A DNA stretch of 64,000 nt from Pseudopithomyces maydicus. Taxonomy: Eukaryota > Ascomycota > Dothideomycetes > Pleosporales > Didymosphaeriaceae. Shown here piece after piece: positions 9,691-21,479 of this stretch. The position numbers were made by a program, and so were the translations under genes. The first letter of the stretch is position 1; each line of letters starts with the position of its first letter. The notes beneath the pieces are model-generated. The model did not search any database. It was not told the origin of the DNA and saw only the letters and a list, made by a program, of their open reading frames with translations. The stretch spans positions 434,001-498,000 of the forward strand of contig JANTUC010000011.1 of the NCBI GenBank assembly GCA_026873275.1, read 5' to 3'.

Positions 9691-11693
9691 TATGTTACAC
9701 TACACTACTTTGCGAATATGATTAACGACATCATGATACGGTAATATGACGACTTGGGATACGAACAGATTGGTTGGCCAGATTACGACACAATCTCTGC
9801 TGAGACACGAGGTTCATGGTCACTGGCGTTTTCAATCTGGTAAATCTCATGGATGGGCAGTCTGCCTTTTCACTTTGGGACATGTCATTTGGAAGGTTTT
9901 TCTTGGGTTTTCTCTCAATCTCCTCGGGCTCTTTTCTCTTCATGGGTAATTTCATGTTCCTTTGATGTACCGTATCTTGCTGCATTTGTGCTCCTGGGTG
10001 CATTGGGAGAGAGTTGAATGATTGGAATGATGGCTTCATGGCTTGAGCGGGTTGCATCTTCCCTTTCACTCTTCTTCGACTGTGTATTAGTCCTAGGTCT
10101 TGCTGGATCGGTTCCGCACGGCGCATGGGATGGTCGGGTCCGGTTAGCTAGGATTGCATGTCAATGGATTCTTTGTTTGTTCAGTGCTGTTTTATCTGGA
10201 AGTTTGATTATTGGTATAAGGTGATAATTGAAAATCCATGTGCGCTGACTTGTAAATGTTTGGTAAAGCTTGCGATGCCGGATTTATTAGGTTTACACTT
10301 TCAATTGGTAGCCATGGCCACCAACGAGATGGAACTAACGGGTTGGCGTTGCGCAAGAATGAGAGGAATAAGGTTGATGATAGGGTAAGTACAGGTGATT
10401 GGATAGCTATATCTAGTAGGTATTATAAAAGGTACAGTAGTTGCTGCCTAACCAAGCAGCCCAGAGTATGATAATGGCCTTACGGCACAACAGCACCTCA
10501 AACTGCCGAGTGTACGTTGAACTTGGTCTCTGAGTTCTGAAGCTGCCTTTTTTGCTATAATAATTCTCATAGATCGCACTCGTGTCCGTGGATCAGCATA
10601 CCCAAAATACATCTATCACGTATGCCATTTCCATATACCCCAGCCCCAAAGCCCTGCGCGCGCACATACATACTCGCAGTTAACTCGCACCTCCCACAAT
10701 AATACCTAGGCCTTATTGTTATTATCACACCTAACCCTCTCAACCCCCGCACCTTCCCTATCAACTCACCTCCCATGCCTCCACCGCGCCTGCCCGTTTG
10801 CACAGGTATACCTCTGCCATCCACCCACCCGACCACCCTCCCCCAACTTACTTTTTTACCCTATATAGATTTATTCGTTAGAGATTCTCTCGTCAGATCA
10901 AACAAAAACGAAAGTTCCTTGAGCCAGCACTTCGAAGTGGCCTTTGGTTTTGTACATTTTTGGCGGCGTGGCGTAGTGGTAAGGTGGTGGTAAATAGTGG
11001 AAAAGGGAGAGCATGGGTTCGAGTCGGTGCGGCTGCGAACACTCACTTGTTTCTTTTTGTCGATTTTTTGGTCAGTCACTTAGGTGGGTACAGGCCTAAC
11101 AGGAAACTTTCTTCTACGTGCACATATATGCGTTCCGATTGGGTTGAAGAGCTCTTCAGGACATGAGGACTCGTCTGATAGTAATGAAGGTCGTTACCGG
11201 GATTATACATTAGCCACAAGGCGAGGGTGAACTAAAGCAATTATTGTCCTGTAGAGCAGGGCACCTCCAGGGCTGTAGGTTGTTCACGTGTTATATACAC
11301 TCCAGCCAAGTCAACCAAAACATTAGTAAACCACCATCACTGCGCACCAAGTTTCACACCCAGGCGACAAGTTCCGTTACGAGGAGATACTATTGATTAT
11401 ATATAACTACTTGATATGATATCGAGCCTGAAAGTAACGCTCATTCAAGGCCTATCGGCAGCGCAAAGAACATGCTACTAGCTTAGAAACAAAGTTATGA
11501 TGCTATCAACAAGGAAGTGCTCAATGGAATCAGTGCGAGAGTGGGGCTACTTGTGGACAAAGGAAGCTGGGTTTAAAATCAGGCATCATCCAACTTGAGG
11601 AATACACGCAAAGCCAGTAACGCCAATGCAATGCAGGAAACACAAAGCTATGCAAGACCAAGCAAGAAAAGCATAAAAGAGGTTACTAATTGA
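9691..11693. other. Intergenic between convergent PPS1 and ATG18
   Basis: 2.0 kb between two stop codons, unusually long for convergent genes here. A minus-strand ORF at 9731..10126 (131 codons) has no recognisable domain. At 10960..11060 lies a tRNA-like Pol III promoter arrangement, listed separately. The rest is AT-richer sequence in which I see no gene. Confidence 0.5.
10962..11058 (+). other. tRNA-like sequence with A box, B box and T-run (decayed tRNA or SINE-like)
   Basis: TGGCGTAGTGGT at about 10969..10980 matches the tRNA A box (TRGCNNAGYNGG). GGGTTCGAGTCGG at about 11016..11028 matches the B box core GGTTCGANTC but lacks the final CC. A T-rich run (TTTCTTTTT) follows at about 11050..11058, as in Pol III terminators. 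Folding by eye fails: the D and T stems do not pair and only 5 bp of an acceptor-like stem (GCGGC/GCTGC) can form, out of register. It is therefore not called a tRNA gene. Confidence 0.3.
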
Positions 11694-13204
11694 TTAGTCT
11701 GGTAGTTCTTGCGAAGCACCGGAGAGCTCATTAGGTTCAATGATACTGATCTTGTTAGCGACTGTGCTTCACGAAAGATTTAGAGGTGACCTACTTGTAT
11801 CGCTTGAACAGCGTGCCTTCACCTCCCTTCTCTAGGTCGATGTTGAAGATGTAGTAGGTACCATCGCTCGTGACAACCATAATCTGCGGACCATCATTTC
11901 GCATAGCAACCACGCTCTTAACGGGGCCGGCTGACGAATTGTTGGCATTCCTGGGGATCTTCACCCAAGCAAAGTCGCGCTGCGGCTCCCACATTTCGGA
12001 AACCGCACTGGGTAGATAGCCGCCCACGGTCGCAAAGACGGATTTGCCCACAGTCTGCGACGTCCGCCGGATCATGCTTGCAAATGTAGGATTGATCGGT
12101 TTTCGCTCAGGCTCCGGATTCTCCGCTGTGCCACCATCGTCTCGGGCATAATATTCAGCCGATTCTTCGCTAGCACGGCTGCTACTTCTCCCTCGCGATG
12201 AAGCTGGTCGACCTGGAAGAGAGGAAATACTGCCGCTTCGGTTTTTATTATGCGGACCCAGTCGGAAAATATGCACGGTCTCGGAGGCGGATGACACGCA
12301 GAGTAGCGTGGAGGCCGAATTGAAGGACATGCTGTATATCCGTGAGGCAATCGAGCCTCGCCGAAACTGGTAAATTTTTTCGCCTCCAGGAACAGAGAAA
12401 ACACGTATGATGGTGCCCTTTTCAGAAGCGGTTGCTAGAAGTGTGCCATCGCTGTTCATTGCAATGCAAGACAGCGGTGAGTTGTGCGCTTGTATCACGT
12501 TGACTGGCTCTAGCTTGGTCGCATCGTAGATGATGACCTCTCCTTTTTCTGGCGCAGCGGTTTCGGGTTTTGGCGGAGCGTGTGAGGGTGTCTGGAACGG
12601 CGGGGGCGGTGCCGAGGACGGCGTTGGGAAAGCGATATAGTTGTTCTCCGAGGACGGGGAAAGAGCACATATAGCTAGTTGTATGTCAGAAAGTCTTCGT
12701 ATATGATAGATGGAGCTACCGTACCATTAGGATTAGACGATGTAGGTTCGGTCTTGATCAGTTCCAAGTTGCCAATGTCGTAGATGTAGAGTTCTGTCTC
12801 GAGCACTACGACGAGGCGCTTTCTGTTCAGGCGTATCGCAAGGATCATGGTACGGAAAGTCATTTCGCATATGGTAGAGTGTCGCTGAAGGCTGTCAGCC
12901 AGGTGCTCATGTCTGGTTAGGGGCTGCACATGCCTTGATATTATGAACTCGGAGGATGCGTGGCGAGAGGGTGAGAGCAACCAGCGATGTGGAGAAGAGC
13001 ATCTCCAGGCTCGAGACATCGCCCTCGTGCGACTCGGACGTCTTGTAGAAAGAATCGGTGGCATAGATGCGGTAGCCTTTGGTGGTGCCTGGTCACAGTA
13101 CGGTTAGCAGACTGCGCGTCGCCAAACTGCAGGCGGGTCTGCGGCTTACCGACGCCCAGCTGGGTGTGGTCCTGGTTGAAGGTGACAAAGTTCATCGACG
13201 TCAT
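11694..13204 (-). CDS. ATG18: PROPPIN autophagy protein Atg18 (WD40, FRRG motif)
   Basis: Seven-bladed beta-propeller that binds PI3P/PI(3,5)P2 and recruits Atg2 to autophagosome and vacuole membranes. Five exons on the minus strand: 13204..13150, 13088..12934, 12884..12725, 12674..11795, 11745..11694; 433 aa. The phosphoinositide-binding motif FRRG is at residues 227-230. Other diagnostic pieces are MNFVTFNQDHTQLGVG joined to TTKGYRIYATDSF, LAIRLNRKRLVVVLETELYI, and ICALSPSSENNYIAFPTPS. Exon 2 ends VHNIK and exon 3 begins RHSTICEMTF, exactly as in the family, but the joining intron (12885..12933, 49 nt) starts with GC, not GT. The last small exon gives an ending NIIEPNELSGASQELPD; its acceptor was chosen over a nearer AG that lies too close to the CTAAC branch site. 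Divergent from TYW4. Confidence 0.93.
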
Positions 13205-13639
13205 GCTGGGCCTGGAGCGCGCGCTCGTCGCTCGTCGAGGGGTCGTGGAGGCCTACGGCGAGGCAGATGTTGTTAGAAGCTCTGTCGAGGGAGCTTGGGC
13301 CGCTTGCTCGCGGGGTCAGCGCGTAGGCTTGGGACTGGCGTACGATGGTCGAGGCGAGGCCAGCGATCGGGGTGACATGTGTGATGGTGATGGCGATGAA
13401 GCGAGGGTACTCTCTACGAGGTACGTAGAGCTTCTGCCTTCAACCTCTTCGGGGCTGGCGTGCACTGGTGACCTCCAAGCAAGCCTCAGTGAACGGTTGG
13501 CACTAGCACATGCCTTCGCAAGGATCACGCCCCGCTTAGGAGCCGCCATTTGTACGCTAGCTCGATTGGGCCGACTGACGATTTCGTCGAAATTCACCAC
13601 CCCGTCTCGATTCGAGACCTGGCGTGAACTCCCTCCGAA
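13205..13639. promoter_or_regulatory. Divergent promoter region ATG18 / TYW4
   Basis: 435 nt between the two start codons, necessarily holding both promoters. I see no named element that I would defend. ORFs overlapping it on both strands are not protein-like. Confidence 0.5.
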
Positions 13640-16600
13640 ATGGCAGCAAATCCCAAAATGTCGTCCAAAAAGAAATCCAAGAAGCCGGCTGCTAGCTCCC
13701 GCTCCAAGCAGGAGAGGGTCGACGATGCCATCATGAACGTGAGTCACATGCCCACCTCCACCGTGAGAGACATGTGCCCGGGCCACTAAGCATCACTAGA
13801 CCAACGACAGTAGTATTGTATCCAAGCGTAGTGTGTGCAAGTTGTACATGCCCGAGGACCCCGACTTCTATGAACCATTCACTACAAAGTTCATTCGAAG
13901 GAACCCCTTAATCAACCGTGGATACTGGCTTCGAATGCATGCAATCGAGCAAGCAGTCCGTCACTTTCTTGAAGAAGATACCGGAAAATTGAAGGTAGTG
14001 GTGAATCTAGGCTGTGGATAGTGAGTAAGCACATCCATGACTTGACCTGTATTGGTGGTGAACTTACACAACGACAGTGACCCTCTCCCCTTTCAGTTTT
14101 GGCACCGACATCCATCTTTGACCAAAGATGCTGTCTTTGTAGATGTCGATTATCCGCAACTTATTGCCAGAAGACGGGATCGTATTTTGGCAAATGAAGT
14201 GCTACGTAATGCCCTCTTCGAGGGAAATATGCGCTCTGCTCAAGCGCCCGTCTACATCCGCAGTGACCGCTATCTAGCGCTCGGCTGCAATCTCAAAGAT
14301 CTACAAACGCTGGAGCGCTTGTTGCGGTCCGAACTAGACGTATCGCGCGCTTCCTTCATGTTTGTCGCCGAAGTGTCGATTACCTACATGCCCACCGCGG
14401 ACGCAGACGCGGTCATTCGATGGGCCAGCACCCTGGAAGATGGTATGTGTGCTCCCTGCACTTTTCCAGAACCTCCAATATCCCGTGTTGCCTCTACATA
14501 TGCAATGCGGGGGCTTGTTGCATCCAACCCATGACCTAGCACCAAAGAGATTATGTGCAGACTGCTAAGTATACTGTACAGCTCGCTTCTGTTTGTTGGA
14601 ACAATTCCTTCCCCAAGGAAAGGAACACCCCTTTGCCGAAACTATGCTCAGGCATTTTGGCAAGCTGCATAGTCCGATACATGCCGTTGAGCAATACCCA
14701 CTTCTGCACCAACAAAAATCCCGGTTTATTGATGCAGGATGGTCCAAACTCGAGATTGCTCGTAATCTCTGGGACCTATGGTCCGACGATGGCTTTACCT
14801 CTCCGAGCTTAAGACTAGGACTAGATGCGGTCGAGCCATTCGAGTAAGTGTACGCTAGCTACCTGCAGCCGTCCCACTGACCAACAAACAGCGAATGGGA
14901 GGAGTTTGCTTTATTTGCCGGCCATTACTTTCTCCTGGTGGCTTCGACGATCAAGGACGAGAAGTCATGCGAAACGGATAATATCGAACCAGATGTTGGA
15001 ATCGTATCTGAGGCGAACCAAGTGCATGTAACGCTTACGCATCATAGTCAATCGCAGACAAGCTTGCGTCGATTCGGAGCCGCGTTTCCACTTGGTCAAG
15101 ATGTCGTGGCCCTTCACGGTGGCCAGGGCGTCCAAACACGCATGGCTAGCCTTGATGTCCTAGCACGGGACGGTTCAGAGCCCAACACCCAGTCATGCGA
15201 ATTGACCCCGCCACAAGCACGCATATGTCACACAATCACATCTCTGAATGACACTTGTGCTTTGTTGGTAGGTGGTCGCGCATCTCCATCCCATGCCCTT
15301 GCAGACTGCTGGTTGATATCATCGGGACACTGGACTCAGGTCGGCGACTTGAGTCCAGCACGTTTCAGACACAGTTCTGTGAGACTGTTGCTTCCATCTA
15401 GCAAGTCCGAAGGCCCTGGGGTTGAGGCTGTTCTGACATTTGGTGGCAAAACCAGCGATGGCACGGTACTCGATGAATGGATGCTCTGGACACACGAAAA
15501 CGGTTGGATCGTTATCCCGGCTGACGGGCCGCACCCTTCGGCACGTTTTGGTGCTTCCATGTCCACGATGGGTGCGGCACAAAACTCGGGCATTGTCATG
15601 GGCGGCATGGGGGCCAGCGGCGTAGTCCTGCAAGACCTCTGGGAGTGGCACATCACTGTGGAACCACGCCTGCAGCTAAAATTTTTCGACCGCACCAGTA
15701 ACGTTCGGATTAAAAGTGAAATGGCTGCATTTGGGCGGCTGGGAGCCAGCCTTATGCCGCTCGGGGACTATTTGTTGCTTGTTGGCGGCGTATCGAGGCA
15801 CGGGACTTCAAATCTACAACAAGACTTTCTGGCCATATCCCGAGCTACTACCGATGGGTATACTGCATTTAATGTAGAAATTCCGATTCTTAACCTGCCT
15901 AATTCAACCTGGCCTCTACTTGTGGGGACGGCTGCGGCTACGGTGTCCGGCAATGAGGTTGTCCTTGCAGGCGGTGGGGCTGTCTGCTTCTCCATGGGAA
16001 GCTTCTGGAATACAGGCCACTTTTCCATTTCGTTGGGAGGGGAAGGGATGCGGCCTTGGGCCTTGGCTGCATCTCAATCTTCAGGGGAAGTGAAGCATAG
16101 TGACCAACAACGTCCTTCTGCACCCAGTGGCAAGGAAGGTTTGAAAAAGCAGGACAAACGGCCCGCATTGCCTCAAGGCACTAGCGTTGCTCGCATCCGC
16201 ATTGAATCTGCGGAAGACTTCACTAAGGTGCTTGTCGCTTCCAAACCGGTTATCATTGAGAATCTTGATATCGGGCCGTGCAAAGACCTTTGGACACTAG
16301 AGTATCTGAAGGACAAAGTAGGCCATGAACGAGAAATCGTCATCCATGAGTGCGCCTCTGATCGCATGACGTTTAAAGACAAGAACTTTTCCTACGTAAA
16401 GAAGTCTTTTGGAGACTTCATCGACGGAATATCCGCAGGCGCTCAAACATACTTGCGCGCCGTATCCTCCGCTCAGCCTAACAAGCTCCCAACAAAGCTC
16501 GAGGATGACTTTCCTTCTATTGCAGAGGACTTCAAACTTCCAGAAGTCCTTGATGTGATTAAAGAAACTCTACACAGCACGCCACTTCGCGTCTCGGGCC

Positions 16601-17151
16601 CGGTGGCCCTGTGGCTACACTATGACGTGCTAGCTAACGTGTTGTGCCAGGTACGGCGCAGTATAAGTCTTTCTAGATCTCCACTAACATGGATTGTCTA
16701 GGTCCTAGGATCCAAAACACTACACCTTTTCCCACCCTCCGACGTCAAACTCCTCTCGTACCCACCCGGCGGCTCCAGCTCCAATGTCGACATCCTCACT
16801 TCCAAAGACAAGCGACTCAGCAAAACACACCCACATGTTGCTCGTCTAGCCCCTGGGGATATATTATTCATCCCGCCCATGTGGAGTCACACTGCCGTGC
16901 CAGAGAATGGTGCAAGTGTGGCCGTCAATGTCTTCTTCCGCAACCTTGACAGCGGCTATGCAGCGGGCAAAGATGTCTATGGCAACCGTGACTTGCAGGC
17001 GTATGAAAACGGAAGGCGGGACGTAGAGCGAATCGCTAAAGCATTCAAGACTGTGCCAGATGATATGGCACGGTTCTACTTGGAAAGGCTGGCGATGGAA
17101 TTACAAGAAAGGGCTGATGATGTAGGCAAGAAGGCAAAAACGACCGCGTGA
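13640..17151 (+). CDS. PPM2: tRNA wybutosine-synthesizing protein 4 (LCM methyltransferase-Kelch-JmjC)
   Basis: TYW4 uses SAM to methylate, and then supports methoxycarbonylation of, the wybutosine precursor at position 37 of tRNA-Phe. Exons: 13640..13738, 13800..14020, 14078..14442, 14582..14843, 14892..16650, 16702..17151; 1051 aa, as in filamentous-fungal homologues. The N-terminal LCM-type methyltransferase has NDSSIVSKRSV, NRGYWLRMHAIE and the SAM motif VVVNLGCGYDPLPF (G104-C-G-Y). The Kelch-like middle shows repeats such as VALHGGQGVQTRMASLDVL and LVGGRASPSHALADCWLI. The C-terminal cupin/JmjC domain has LHYDVLANVLCQV (H892-x-D894) and the distal His965 in MWSHTAVPENG, so the iron-binding triad looks complete. 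All six exon phases agree. Confidence 0.95.
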
Positions 17152-18077
17152 GTATTGCATGCTGTCGTTCTGGGTAACTAGGTTTACATCGCAAATTCAC
17201 AATCGCATTTTGTTCGTTTTGCGTTGATCGCGAAGGTCGCATATACAGAGTACATGTCGAAGCTAACATACAGGCGTGAAGCTATATCGGTCATCTGATT
17301 CTCTCTTTCGTTCAAGCCTTCAAACATCTAGGGAGAATGGCAAAAGTGTGTAAAGAGACTTCGATCATCATCCGCTCAGTCCGGCCTTGCCTTCATCAAC
17401 TAATTTAACGACTGTTGGCTGTAATAGGTCTAGCTCTGAGGACCCTGAGGCAACCACACTGCACCACGACGCTGCATGGTGCACTGGTGCAGCGCTACAA
17501 TTCGCTACCGTATGCCTCTCAGACCACGCACCCCTCACGTCTTTCTCTGAGCTCAAGCATTTCTCAATATCGCAACACACACTGTATATAGCTAATTCCT
17601 CGCCGATCAAGTCCTAACGAATTATTTGTTAAGATGCATGTTCTAGGTATTGTTTATTGCTCATAATTCCCTATGGCGGCAGGTAGGTGGCTTACTTGTA
17701 TATTCTCTGGAAAGTTTAACAACCGTATACCGATTTAGTCATAGAGCTGACCCGTCTCTACTGCATTACAAAACCGCACAACACTGACGAATTAAACTGC
17801 GATGCGCCACACTCCACTGCAATACTTTGTTATTGTTTGAACCAATCGTGGAAAGGTAGATAAGGCGAAAACTGACGTGAACCAATTGTTTCGTCGCATC
17901 GTTTTGCGAGTAAGATTTTTGATTAATTGATTACAGGCGGTGAACCAAAGACTTTTACGAGGTCCGATTTGCATCTGTGCGTTAGCACTATTCTGTAAAG
18001 TCAGATGTATATTATCAATAAATGTATGTGTATATAAGCATATGAAGCTGCCTTGACATGATGATATTAACACCAAA
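17152..18077. other. Intergenic: TYW4 3' side and FAD-oxidase promoter
   Basis: 0.9 kb, AT-richer than the flanking genes. Only short unconvincing ORFs. A TATATAAG-like stretch near 18030..18040, about 40 nt before the next start codon, is a plausible TATA element. Confidence 0.45.
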
Positions 18078-19836
18078 ATGCGTTCAATATTCGTGACCTA
18101 TTTATCGGCCGTGAGCCTGGCTGGCGCAACCTGGTTCGAGCGAGATGACAATAACAGCATACTGAACGAGCTCGGCGTGAAGCTATCACCCGATGCGAAG
18201 ATTATCCTACAAGGCGATAGCGAGTTTGAGAACGCGACGAAAAGGTGGCAGACGTTTGCGACACCGCATTTCATCGCCGTAGTCGACGTCTGCTCTCAAC
18301 AAGACGTGCAGGAAACGGTGCGTCTACTTCATGCCTTACCACCACCTACTGCATCTACAGCATTGACAAAGGGATACTCCTAGGTCCGCTACGCAAACAA
18401 GCACTCCATCCCCTTCCTCGCCGTCTCCAGCACCCACGGGAGCATAGCCTCTACCTCCCTCGCACAGAACGCTATACAAATCTCCCTCCGCAATCTCAAC
18501 AGCATCGCCGTATCAGCTGATGGGACATTCGCAACCGTAGGCGGCGGTCTCAAGTCTAAAGTACTTATCGACCACCTCTACCCTCTTGGCAAACAAACCG
18601 TAACCGGCGGCTGCGAATGCGTAGGCTTGACTGCGCCCGCGCTGGGCGGAGGCCATGGCTTCCTGCAGGGCTTCTACGGTTTGCTATCCGATCAAATTAT
18701 ATCGATGAGGATAGTTCTTGCAGACGGGTCTATCCTGACTGCGTCCGAAGACGAGAACCAAGACCTCTTCTGGGCGATGCGCGGCGCGGGACATAACTTT
18801 GGAATCGTCACGTCAATGGAGTATAGGATTTACGATGTTCCCGAGGGAAAGGAAGTATGGAGCTGGGAGGCATTCACGCTACCTGCAACGAGTGAGAATG
18901 TGAGGAGAGTGTATGAGATTGCGGAGGCAAACCTGGATACGGTACCTCCAGAGATGGCCATACAGTACGGGCTTGTGCTGCAAAATCCGGCGGTGGCGGA
19001 TGTCCCTGTGGTGATGATGAATGTGGCGTTCAACGGGGGTTAACAGGGGCGCGCCAATTCACGCAGCCGTACCATGATTTGGAGGGAGTGGTAGTGAATG
19101 GTGCCGAGGGAACGTATCTCGATGTTCCGAGATGGATGCAGATTGATGAGGTACGTCGTCACAAAGTGTGAGATGCATGTGTCTCCAGTCTGGATACTGC
19201 TGTGCCGCAAATCCTAGCGGAAGCAGCAGCGTCGATACCCCTACCCTTCTCTAGAGCGCCACCTACCAAGGCTCTCCCGTAGGCTGACTTTGTTACCCGT
19301 TTTAGGCAGGTTCCGTATGCAACATCCAGGATCTCATGCCGGGCGCGGCCGTCATGCGCTACCCTGTTGATGTACAGGCGTACAACGTCTCCGCACTGGC
19401 TGCCACAGTGCAAAGATTTGTGGAGATTGTGACGGAGAACCCGGAGTTTGCAGGTAGCTTCATGATGCTGGAGCAGTACTCGAGCCATGCAGTGAGAGAG
19501 GCGAATCCTAGCTCGGGCGCGTATGGCTTGCGGCAAGATAAGCTATTGCTCGCACCCGCACTGTTGTACTCAAGAAGCGAAGCGCTGGACGAAAAAGCTC
19601 GGAAATATGGGAAGGAAATGAGACAGATTCTAATCGACGGGGCGAAAAATATGGGCGGCAGTCACTCTTACGTCAATTATGCGTATGGAGGCGAGTCGCT
19701 AGAAGAAGTATATGGAACGAAGGAGTTGGAGCGTTTATTGGCATTGAAGCGAAAGTATGATCCGCATAATCGGTTTGGATTTTATGCTCCGCTAATGTCG
19801 AGCTCGGGCAATTATGAAGGACACAACGAGCTATGA
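18078..19836 (+). CDS. FAD-linked oxidase (BBE/PCMH type), secreted, with one-base frameshift
   Basis: Berberine-bridge-like flavoprotein oxidase; such enzymes oxidise sugars or secondary-metabolite intermediates. A hydrophobic N-terminus (MRSIFVTYLSAVSLAGA) suggests secretion. Exons: 18078..18317, 18384..19150, 19306..19836; about 512 aa if the frame is continuous. PCMH features: VSSTHG with His98 as the likely 8-alpha-FAD site, GGCECVG with Cys157 as the possible second flavin link, LGGGHGFLQGFYGLLSDQ, and a C-terminal BBE domain with YVNYAYGGE and KRKYDPHNRFGFYAP. Inside exon 2 the frame breaks: after NVAFNGG a stop occurs at 19041..19043, while the next coding stretch (FTQPYHDLEG to DVPRWMQIDE) is in another frame. 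The break is at a run of five G (19035..19039) and is explained by one missing base, so either sequencing error or a young pseudogene. Flanked by long empty stretches. Confidence 0.8.
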
Positions 19837-21479
19837 AAACCCAGACTACCTCAAGAATATTGGCATTACCGAAAAATAGCCTAGAGAAAGCTCCGGTTAC
19901 AATCGTCAGCAAAATAAAAGTCACTGTGCAACAGTACAAAATCGATATAGCTTCTACTAGTGTAAACCAACGGGAAAATATGAAAATGTTGTGAAACTGT
20001 AGGCCTAAGCGTGCCTCATAGTAGCGACCTGACTGCGAACTTTACTTTGATATTTTTCGTGTGGCCCGTGAGATACGAACAATCTTCAATTATACCCTTT
20101 CTCCTGTTTTCATTTGTATTACATACGAAAGAAACAATAATTGCTGAGGTAAGTCCTGGTTCGGCCGTCTTACCTGGAGTAGTCCTGCAGTATTGGAACG
20201 TCAAAGGAATACAGAAGGATTGGAACGACATGTTTCTTGTATTGCGCGCGTGGTACCAATAATTCTCGTAAGTAAACCGAAGGTTCTTACTGGTCTTTCT
20301 AGTCAGTCGATAATGATTGTGCTCTTGGGCCGCTATCACACAAGGCTCTAAGCCCTTAAATACTTCCCGGAAGTGCCTTGACTTCTTAATCCATGCTTCA
20401 TCGCCGTCGAATAACGTTTATACCTTGGTGATCATGAGCTCATAGTCACCCACTTACTTCTTTTCTGTTTGTTTAGTCAATGGCAAGGTATGGTGAGTCT
20501 TTGCTCCTCAATATCTTCCAGGTTCAAATGCTCATCCCGATAGGATTGCCTAGTAACTCAAGAATCACGCTAGCAACTATATAGATGATTCAGCTAGAAG
20601 CTTCACGAGCGTACGCTGATTGTCCCGAGTTTTGGCATCCAGTCAGGGTTTTTGGCGAGGACGCGAAAATATCGAGTCATCGACATCAAAGCCTCCAGGC
20701 CCAATATATGAGTTTTGAGCAATTATTTATTTGGATTTTTTACACAAAACGCTATATGGAATATGAATGTGTTTTGGTAAGGTGGACTTGAATGAGGGCA
20801 CAAAAGACATCAAATGATGGAGCTGAAATTACATTAACGGCCAAGAGAGCAAACAGTGAAGATTGCATCAAAAGTTTCAAATGTGACTGATTCGCTGCAT
20901 GCTGCGGAATGGGAGCGTAATCGATGAGGTGGGAACATGTAGGGTTCAGTACTTTAGCAGGTGTTGATTTAGGGAGGCGAAGCGGAATATCCTCTTGCCA
21001 GGTAAATATATGACCGCAATTTGTATGAAAATATAAGATTTCGCACAAGAAGCGCTCTCCTGGGGTCAGTACCATCAGCTTCACGAACTGAACGCGTATA
21101 TCACGTGACCTGTTCACGGCCCTCCAGGGCTCCTTTGGGGCATTGTGCTCGCGGGATGCTGGAAAACTGTTCCCAACCCGCAGAGTAAACCGCTTGAAGT
21201 AACGAGGTGTTAGAAACAAACACACAAGTTTTCTCTTTGACGAACAGTAGAGTGTGTCTTTCTTTGATTTTCGAGAGCACTGCGAATTGGGTATCGAGGT
21301 CGCTACAGCGGTGGCCTTCCCCGCGGTGCCACCTTCCCCGCCAAAGCTGACGTACTAGAGCTTCTGCCTGAGTTAAGCGCGACTTTTGACAGGCAGCACC
21401 CTCCGCAGCCGTAGTACATCTTCCACACCACATCCGCCACCCCGTCACACCCATTATCTACATCAGCAAGATTAACACA
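19837..21479. other. Intergenic: downstream of FAD oxidase, upstream of PI31
   Basis: 1.6 kb, AT-rich to about 21.0 kb, then more GC-rich before the PI31 start. The short ORFs on both strands look random. No repeats or RNA genes recognised. Confidence 0.45.

Noticed and set aside
9731..10126. 131-codon minus-strand ORF downstream of PPS1
   Set aside because: No domain, odd composition, no splice or family support. A small orphan gene cannot be excluded but is not supportable.
10962..11040. Functional tRNA gene
   Set aside because: A and B boxes are present, but the D, T and acceptor stems do not pair in register and no anticodon arm can be defined.
21327..21333. PACE/Rpn4-like site (TGCCACC) upstream of the PI31 gene
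   Set aside because: Only the core of GGTGGCAAA matches, and a 7-mer match in a GC-rich leader is expected by chance.
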